From JAPHTQ01 sp050299175 (lineage in GTDB: Bacteria; Pseudomonadota; Gammaproteobacteria; Thiohalomonadales; Thiohalomonadaceae): a DNA stretch of 64,000 nt. The DNA lies in the NCBI GenBank assembly GCA_050299175.1, contig JBNKVM010000009.1:62001-126000 (forward strand), in the 5' to 3' direction. The notes beneath the pieces were generated by a model. That model saw only the letters and a program-made list of their open reading frames with translations, had not been told where the DNA came from and did no database searches. Below are positions 59,566 through 64,000 of the stretch, piece by piece. Position numbers and translations under genes: made by a program. How positions within the stretch are numbered: the stretch's first letter is position 1; every line of letters starts with the position of its first letter.

Positions 59566-60372
59566 TCAGCGCCGCAGGATCAGTTCCAGCACCAGTTTGC
59601 TGCCGAAATAGGCCAGCATCAGTACCACGAAACCGATCAGGGTCCAGCGTACGGCGATCTTTCCACGCCAGCCGTGACGCCAGCGGCCCCACAGCAGGAT
59701 GGCGAATACCACCCAGGCGACGATGGAAAGTACGGTTTTGTGCACCAGGTGCTGGGCGAAGATATCTTCCAGGTAAGTGGCGCCTGTCAGCAGGGAGAGG
59801 CTAAGCAGGATGTAACCCAGGCCAATCATGTGGAACAGCAGGTGTTCCATCGTTTCCAGTGGTGGCAGGGCACGAATAAAGCCGCCGGGGTGGCGGTTGC
59901 GCAGATGGCGATTCTGTACCGCCAGCAATAGCGCCTGCAGCGCGGCGATGCCCAGCAGGCTGTAGGAGAAGATCGAGATCAGGATGTGCGCCTTCAAACC
60001 GGATGTGGCAGTGATCAGGGTGCCGCCACTACCGGTACCGATGCTTTGCAGCAGCAGAGCCATGGCGCTGAGCGGCATGATCACGATCCCCAGATTTTCC
60101 AGCGGATGTTTGAGTGAAGAGAACAATATCAGTACCGTGGCCAGCCAACTGGTCAGTGAGAGAACGTGGAAAAAGCTGAGGCTCATACCCTGCGGTGTCA
60201 GAATCAACTGTTCCAGCAGCGCAATATGTGCCAGGGCGCCGATGCCTCCCAGTCCCAGCGCCAGCATTTTCGGACGCGATTGGGCTTCGATACCCGCCGC
60301 CAGTCGGCGCAGAAGTAAAAATGTTGCGCTGCCGTAGAAGATGATACCGATGAGTGGGAGTAATACCTTCAT
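59566..60372 (-). CDS. ypjD: Cytochrome c assembly-family membrane protein YpjD
   Basis: 268 residues from the ATG at 60372 (GGAAA upstream); a start fourteen codons earlier is possible. Eight or so membrane helices with the conserved CcsA/CcmC-type region LLFHMIGLGYILLSLSLLTG and HKTVLSIVAWVVFAILLWGR (Trp and His pattern). The family includes haem-handling proteins of cytochrome c maturation. YpjD itself has no proven function. Gene order ypjD-ffh is that of E. coli. Confidence 0.9.
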   Translation of the reverse strand: MKVLLPLIGIIFYGSATFLLLRRLAAGIEAQSRPKMLALGLGGIGALAHIALLEQLILTPQGMSLSFFHVLSLTSWLATVLILFSSLKHPLENLGIVIMPLSAMALLLQSIGTGSGGTLITATSGLKAHILISIFSYSLLGIAALQALLLAVQNRHLRNRHPGGFIRALPPLETMEHLLFHMIGLGYILLSLSLLTGATYLEDIFAQHLVHKTVLSIVAWVVFAILLWGRWRHGWRGKIAVRWTLIGFVVLMLAYFGSKLVLELILRR

Positions 60373-60683
60373 GCCGTTTCCAGTTTGAAATGTCAGGGCG
60401 CAATGTTCGCACAAGCGGAGTGGTGGGTGAAGAGCCTTATCCCTCTAATGAGGTATTTAGCTTGTCGAAGGAGTGTCGAAAACTGTGAAGGGATTTTGTT
60501 TTCCAGAATAATTGCTGATCTAACAATAGATTATCTACATATATTGATGTATATAATAGCTGGGGATTTTATCTTGTTGACGTTTGGTACGATTTCGGGG
60601 CGACTTGCGAGTTGCTAAAGTCGTCGCAGGAGCGGACGGCTTTGCATATAACGATCTACCAGAAGGGGTGTGGAGATTCCTGA
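60373..60683. other. Intergenic region between ypjD and the phosphodiesterase-like gene
   Basis: 311 bases between divergent genes, AT-rich around 60500-60600. It contains a perfect TATAAT (60552-60557) without a good -35, and a small inverted repeat TACAT (60536-60540) / ATGTA (60547-60551) just before it that could be an operator. I found no credible gene. The 77-codon ORF at 60385-60618 lacks any recognisable feature. Confidence 0.5.
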
Positions 60684-61451
60684 ATGGAGCTAAGGGTACT
60701 GGGTTGCAGTGGAGGTATTGGCGGCGCGAGTCGTCGTACGACATCGTTCCTGTTGGGCGACGATGTGCTGATCGATGCCGGTAGCGGCGTCGCCGATCTG
60801 GAATTGGAAGAGCTGGCGAAGGTCCGCCATATCTTTCTTACCCACTCCCACATGGATCACATCCATACCATTCCGCTGATGATCGACAGCGTGTTCGATA
60901 GCCTGCAACAGCCAGTTGTACTGCATGGCTTGCCGCAGACGATCAAGGCCCTGCAGGAACACATCTTTAACGATATCATCTGGCCCAATTTCTCCATCCT
61001 GCCCAGCGAAGAGTTTCCGGTGATGCTTTACGAACCGATGAAACCGGGCGAGCGGAAAACCGTGGGCGATCTGCATTTCAGTATGATTCCTGTCAATCAC
61101 CTGGTACCCACCGTGGCCTATGTGGTGGAGTATCCGGGCGGCGTCTTTGCCTTCAGTGGCGATACCACCACTAATGACACGCTGTGGCAGGGACTCAACG
61201 AGCTGAAACGACTGGATCACCTGATCGTCGAGTCGGCCTTCTCCAATGCCGAACTGGCAATGTGCGAGATGTCCCGTCACTATTGCCCGCAGCTGCTGGC
61301 GGAAGATCTGAAGAAACTGAAGCACAATCCCCATATCTATCTGACCCACGCAAAACCGGGCGAAGAGGAGATGATTTTCCAGGAATGTTGCCGCCTGATC
61401 ACCGAACGACCGCTTTCCCACCTTAGTGGCAGCCAGATTTTGCAGTTATAA
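60684..61451 (+). CDS. MBL-fold protein of the class II cyclic-nucleotide phosphodiesterase type
   Basis: 255 residues. The zinc-binding motif is FLTHSHMDHIHTIPLMID (about 51-68; H-x-H-x-D-H), with further ligands in FAFSGDTTTNDTL (Asp) and in IYLTHAKPGE (His). PDE class II enzymes hydrolyse cAMP/cGMP in the cytoplasm, although members with other phosphodiesterase activity exist. No signal peptide. It stands upstream of ffh, separated by a terminator, so it is its own unit. Confidence 0.83.
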   Translation: MELRVLGCSGGIGGASRRTTSFLLGDDVLIDAGSGVADLELEELAKVRHIFLTHSHMDHIHTIPLMIDSVFDSLQQPVVLHGLPQTIKALQEHIFNDIIWPNFSILPSEEFPVMLYEPMKPGERKTVGDLHFSMIPVNHLVPTVAYVVEYPGGVFAFSGDTTTNDTLWQGLNELKRLDHLIVESAFSNAELAMCEMSRHYCPQLLAEDLKKLKHNPHIYLTHAKPGEEEMIFQECCRLITERPLSHLSGSQILQL

Positions 61452-61477
61452 TCGCCTTACACAAATCAGTCATAGAG

Positions 61478-61498
61478 CCGTACCTGTACGGTTTTTTT
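61478..61498 (+). terminator. Rho-independent terminator before ffh
   Basis: CCGTAC/GTACGG (61478-61491) with a tight loop, followed by seven T (61492-61498). It lies 27 bases past the phosphodiesterase stop and 22 before ffh, so ffh must be transcribed from a promoter within or very near it, or by read-through. Confidence 0.8.
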
Positions 61499-61519
61499 AT
61501 TTTCAGGACCCCTATCGTC

Positions 61520-62881
61520 ATGTTTGAGAGTCTTACATCCCGTCTCGGCCAGACCCTGCGAAACCTGCGCGGCACTGCGCGTCTGACCGAAGAAAACATC
61601 AAAGAGACCCTGCGTGAAGTGCGCATGGCTCTGCTGGAGGCGGATGTCGCCCTGCCAGTGGTGCGCGAGTTTATCGATCACGTCAAAGCCCGCGCCGTAG
61701 GCAAGGACGTGCTGGAGAGCCTGACCCCCGGCCAGGCGCTGATCAAGATCGTCAACGACGAGCTGATCAGCCTGATGGGCGAGGCCAACGAGGAACTGAA
61801 CCTCAGTACCCGTCCGCCCGCGGTGATCCTGATGGCCGGCCTGCAGGGTGCGGGTAAGACCACCAGTGTTGCCAAACTGGCCCGCTGGCTGAAAGAGAAG
61901 AAGAACAAATCGGTGATGGTGGTCAGTGCCGATGTCTACCGTCCGGCGGCGATCGAGCAGTTGAAGACCCTGGCGAACGAGGTCGGGGTGGAGTTCTTCC
62001 CCAGTAGCGGCGGTCAGGACCCTGTCGATATCGCCAATGCGGCCGTGGATGCGGCGCGAAAGAAACATATTGATGTACTGTTGCTCGATACCGCGGGCCG
62101 TCTGCATATCGACGAAGAGATGATGGGCGAGATCCAACGATTGCATCAGGCGGTCGAGCCGATCGAGACCCTGTTCGTGGTCGACAGCATGACCGGTCAG
62201 GATGCGGCCAATACTGCCAAGGCCTTCGGCGAGGCGCTGCCACTGACCGGTGTGGTCCTGACCAAGACAGATGGTGATGCCCGCGGCGGTGCGGCACTTT
62301 CCGTACGCCAGATCACCGGCAAGCCGATCAAGTTTCTCGGTGTCGGCGAGAAGAGCACCGCATTGGAAGCGTTCCACCCGGACCGCCTGGCCTCACGTAT
62401 CCTTGATATGGGCGACGTGCTCTCCCTGGTGGAGGAGGTGCAGCAGAAGGTCGACCACAAGAAGGCCGAGCAACTCGCCAACAAGCTGAAAAAGGGCAAG
62501 GGCTTCGATCTGGAGGATTTTCGCGATCAACTGCGCCAGATGCAGAGCCTCGGTGGGGTCGGTGCCTTAATGGACAAGCTGCCGGGGATGGGCAATATCC
62601 CGGAGGCGGCCAAGGCCCAGGTGAATGATAAGGAGTTCCTGCGCCTGGAGGCGATCATCAACTCCATGACCCCGGGTGAGCGGCAGCGTCCTGATATCAT
62701 CCGCGGCTCGCGAAAAAAGCGCATCGCCGCCGGTTCCGGCACCCAGGTGCAGGATGTTAACCGCCTGCTCAAGCAGTTTACCCAGAGGCAGAAGATGATG
62801 AAAAAGATGAAAGGCGGTGGCATGGCCAAGATGCTGCGGGGCCTGAAAGGCGGCCTTCCCCCGGGCGGCATGCCGTTCTAA
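61520..62881 (+). CDS. ffh: Signal recognition particle protein Ffh
   Basis: GTPase that binds 4.5S RNA and delivers ribosomes translating membrane proteins to FtsY. 453 residues: N domain (about 1-90), G domain with GLQGAGKTTSVAKLA (about 107-121), DTAGRLHIDE (about 190-199), TKTDGDARGGAALS (about 247-260), and a Met-rich M domain (about 325-450) with RQKMMKKMKGGGMAKMLRG. All GTPase elements are intact. rpsP, rimM and trmD follow in the usual order after a 150-base gap with its own leader. Confidence 0.98.
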   Translation: MFESLTSRLGQTLRNLRGTARLTEENIKETLREVRMALLEADVALPVVREFIDHVKARAVGKDVLESLTPGQALIKIVNDELISLMGEANEELNLSTRPPAVILMAGLQGAGKTTSVAKLARWLKEKKNKSVMVVSADVYRPAAIEQLKTLANEVGVEFFPSSGGQDPVDIANAAVDAARKKHIDVLLLDTAGRLHIDEEMMGEIQRLHQAVEPIETLFVVDSMTGQDAANTAKAFGEALPLTGVVLTKTDGDARGGAALSVRQITGKPIKFLGVGEKSTALEAFHPDRLASRILDMGDVLSLVEEVQQKVDHKKAEQLANKLKKGKGFDLEDFRDQLRQMQSLGGVGALMDKLPGMGNIPEAAKAQVNDKEFLRLEAIINSMTPGERQRPDIIRGSRKKRIAAGSGTQVQDVNRLLKQFTQRQKMMKKMKGGGMAKMLRGLKGGLPPGGMPF

Positions 62882-62977
62882 GCCATTCTTAACTCCCCAC
62901 TTTTCGTCAAAGAAAGCTGTTTTCGGGGTTTCCTTTTACCTCCATTTTGGCGTAGAATCGCGGGCTTGCTAATCCGA

Positions 62978-62998
62978 GGGTCGCCAGTAGGGCGGCCC
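62978..62998 (+). promoter_or_regulatory. Leader hairpin upstream of rpsP
   Basis: GGGTCGCC (62978-62985) pairs with GGCGGCCC (62991-62998) around AGTAG with one G-U pair, followed by GTTTGTTTG. It looks like a terminator or attenuator in the rpsP leader. A TAGAAT at 62953-62958 could be the -10 of the promoter in front of it, but its -35 is poor. Confidence 0.45.
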
Positions 62999-63030
62999 CG
63001 TTTGTTTGTGAAGACGAGGAAATCTCCGGC

Positions 63031-63264
63031 ATGGTAACCATCCGTATGTCACGTGGCGGCTCTAAAAAGCGCCCTTTTTATCAAATCGTAGTCACCGACA
63101 GCCGTAATCGTCGTGACGGTCGTTTCATCGAGCGCCTGGGCTTTTTCAACCCGGTTGCCCGCGGTAACGAAGAGCGTCTGCGCATCGATCGCGAGCGCGT
63201 CGATCACTGGTTGGCTCAGGGTGCCCAGGCATCTGAGCGTGTTGCCAGCCTGCTCAAGGCGTAA
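63031..63264 (+). CDS. rpsP: 30S ribosomal protein bS16
   Basis: 77 residues. MVTIRMSRGGSKKRPFYQIV (about 1-20), VTDSRNRRDGRFIERLGFFN (about 20-39) and the following Asp/Arg-rich segment match S16. It helps assemble the 5' domain of 16S rRNA. It opens the rpsP-rimM-trmD operon. Confidence 0.98.
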   Translation: MVTIRMSRGGSKKRPFYQIVVTDSRNRRDGRFIERLGFFNPVARGNEERLRIDRERVDHWLAQGAQASERVASLLKA

Positions 63265-63321
63265 GCCTGATCAGGTGATGCACTGTTACGGCCTCCCTGC
63301 CCCGGTGGGCTGGAGACGTCG

Positions 63322-63834
63322 ATGACAGAACAGGACGACTATATCGTATTGGGCCGGGTTTCCGGCCTTTACGGTGTGCGGGGCTGGGTTAAGGTCTTTT
63401 CCCATACCCAGCCGCGCGACAATATTTTGCGTTACTCCACCTGGTACCTGCAGCGTAACGGGGAGTGGGTGGAGACCCGCCTGGAAGAGGGGCGTACCCA
63501 GGGCAAAGGCGTAGTCGCCAAGCTCGAAGGTTGTGATGACCGGGACGCGGCAGCAGCGCTGATGGAAAGCACCATTGCCATCCAGCGGAGCCAGTTACCC
63601 CGGGCGCAGAAGGGTGAGTATTACTGGGCAGACCTGCAGGGCCTGCGGGTGACGAACCTAGAAGGCGTTGCGCTTGGCGTGGTGGATCACCTGCTAGAGA
63701 CCGGCGCTAACGACGTGCTGGTGGTAGACGACGGGACGACCGAACGGTTGATCCCCTTCGTGCAGGAACAGTTTGTGACCGCCATTGACCTGGAAAATGG
63801 GGAAATGACGGTCGATTGGGACCCGGAGTTCTGA
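63322..63834 (+). CDS. rimM: Ribosome maturation factor RimM
   Basis: 170 residues, normal length. The N-terminal RimM domain (about 8-88; VLGRVSGLYGVRGWVKVFSH about 9-28) is followed by a PRC-barrel (about 95-168; YYWADLQGLRVTNLEGVALG and LIPFVQEQFVTAIDLENGEM). It binds S19 and helps 30S head maturation. trmD follows two bases after the stop. Confidence 0.97.
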   Translation: MTEQDDYIVLGRVSGLYGVRGWVKVFSHTQPRDNILRYSTWYLQRNGEWVETRLEEGRTQGKGVVAKLEGCDDRDAAAALMESTIAIQRSQLPRAQKGEYYWADLQGLRVTNLEGVALGVVDHLLETGANDVLVVDDGTTERLIPFVQEQFVTAIDLENGEMTVDWDPEF

Positions 63835-63836
63835 CC

Positions 63837-64000
63837 ATGCGTTTCGACGTGGTGACCCTGTTCCCGGAAATGTTCGACGCGGTAAGCCAGTATGGCATCA
63901 CCGGTCGGGCGATGGATAAGGGACTGGTGGAACTGGCCCTGTGGAACCCACGGGACTACACCCACGACCGCCATCGCACCGTGGACGACCGACCTTACGG
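63837..64000 (+). CDS. trmD: tRNA (guanine-N1)-methyltransferase TrmD (5' end only)
   Basis: 54 codons before the window edge. MRFDVVTLFPEMFDAVSQYG and GITGRAMDKGLVELALWNPR and DYTHDRHRTVDDRPYG are the invariant N-terminus of TrmD, including the HRTVDDRPYGG substrate loop. Methylates G37 of tRNAs. The rest lies outside. Confidence 0.95.
   Translation, partial: MRFDVVTLFPEMFDAVSQYGITGRAMDKGLVELALWNPRDYTHDRHRTVDDRPY

Noticed and set aside
60385..60618. A 77-codon ORF between ypjD and the phosphodiesterase-like gene
   Set aside because: No ribosome-binding site, no conserved feature, and it crosses the AT-rich promoter-like region of the divergent pair.
61466..62377. A 303-codon minus-strand ORF inside ffh
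   Set aside because: Antisense to the conserved SRP GTPase; the composition is that of a shadow frame.

Overview
The window reads as a chromosomal segment of a gammaproteobacterium. The strongest argument is gene order. Nearly the whole right half follows the run known from Escherichia coli and relatives: queG, nnr (yjeF), tsaE, amiB, mutL, miaA, hfq, hflX, hflK, hflC, yjeT, purA, rnr, rlmB, rpsF, rpsR, rplI, dnaB, alr, radA, then the corB-like/ypjD/ffh/rpsP/rimM/trmD neighbourhood. hisZ between yjeT and purA and a DUF2232 gene between rpsR and rplI are variations common outside the enterics. A protein that resembles the DsrS family, as I remember it, hints at a sulfur-oxidising lineage of the Chromatiales/Sedimenticola type. 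That is inference and rests on one gene.

Layout. 1-3217: the 5' end of pgm (leftward), htpG behind a near-consensus sigma-32 promoter, and a membrane protein. 3386-11640: an ATP-grasp gene, then an accessory envelope locus of eight rightward genes, most of them overlapping or within a few bases of each other. It encodes an Omp85-like barrel, a secreted helical-repeat protein, an ABC ATPase, a MacB/LolCE-type permease, a LolA-like periplasmic protein, a second beta-barrel, a LytS-type kinase and a LytTR regulator. It looks like a two-component-regulated trans-envelope transport system, and I do not recognise it as a described one. 11685-15323: a chemoreceptor behind a clear sigma-28 promoter, hslR with a small zinc-ribbon-like partner, a thioredoxin behind a second sigma-32-like promoter, and a Nudix gene. 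15372-19459: an operon of MoxR ATPase, metallopeptidase/VWA protein, DsrS-like protein and an unknown. 19586-25228: adk, hemH, an NlpC/P60 lipoprotein, lon, and a histone H1-like Lys/Ala-rich protein expressed from A-tract-rich DNA.

25307-31244: molybdenum cofactor genes (mobA, moeA), a Nudix gene, a tiny flagellar-rod-like protein followed by HDOD and GAF-GGDEF signalling genes, and a PfkB kinase. 31248-49853: the conserved superoperon, interrupted after purA by an LpxR-like outer-membrane gene and a tRNA-Leu(CAG). 49854-57040: ribosomal proteins, dnaB, alr, a Nudix gene, a small lipoprotein and radA. 57047-60372: leftward PilZ, double-FHA, CorB-like and YpjD genes. 60684-64000: an MBL-fold phosphodiesterase-like protein, ffh, rpsP, rimM and the start of trmD.

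The most striking non-genic structure is a family of about 140-bp elements with terminal inverted repeats. Four copies (after trx, adk, amiB and rplI) lie directly against the stop codon of the gene to their left, all in the same orientation. A fifth, diverged copy in opposite orientation lies between rlmB and rpsF. They look like non-autonomous MITE-type elements that now form the 3' untranslated regions of housekeeping genes. I saw no CRISPR array, prophage or transposase gene.
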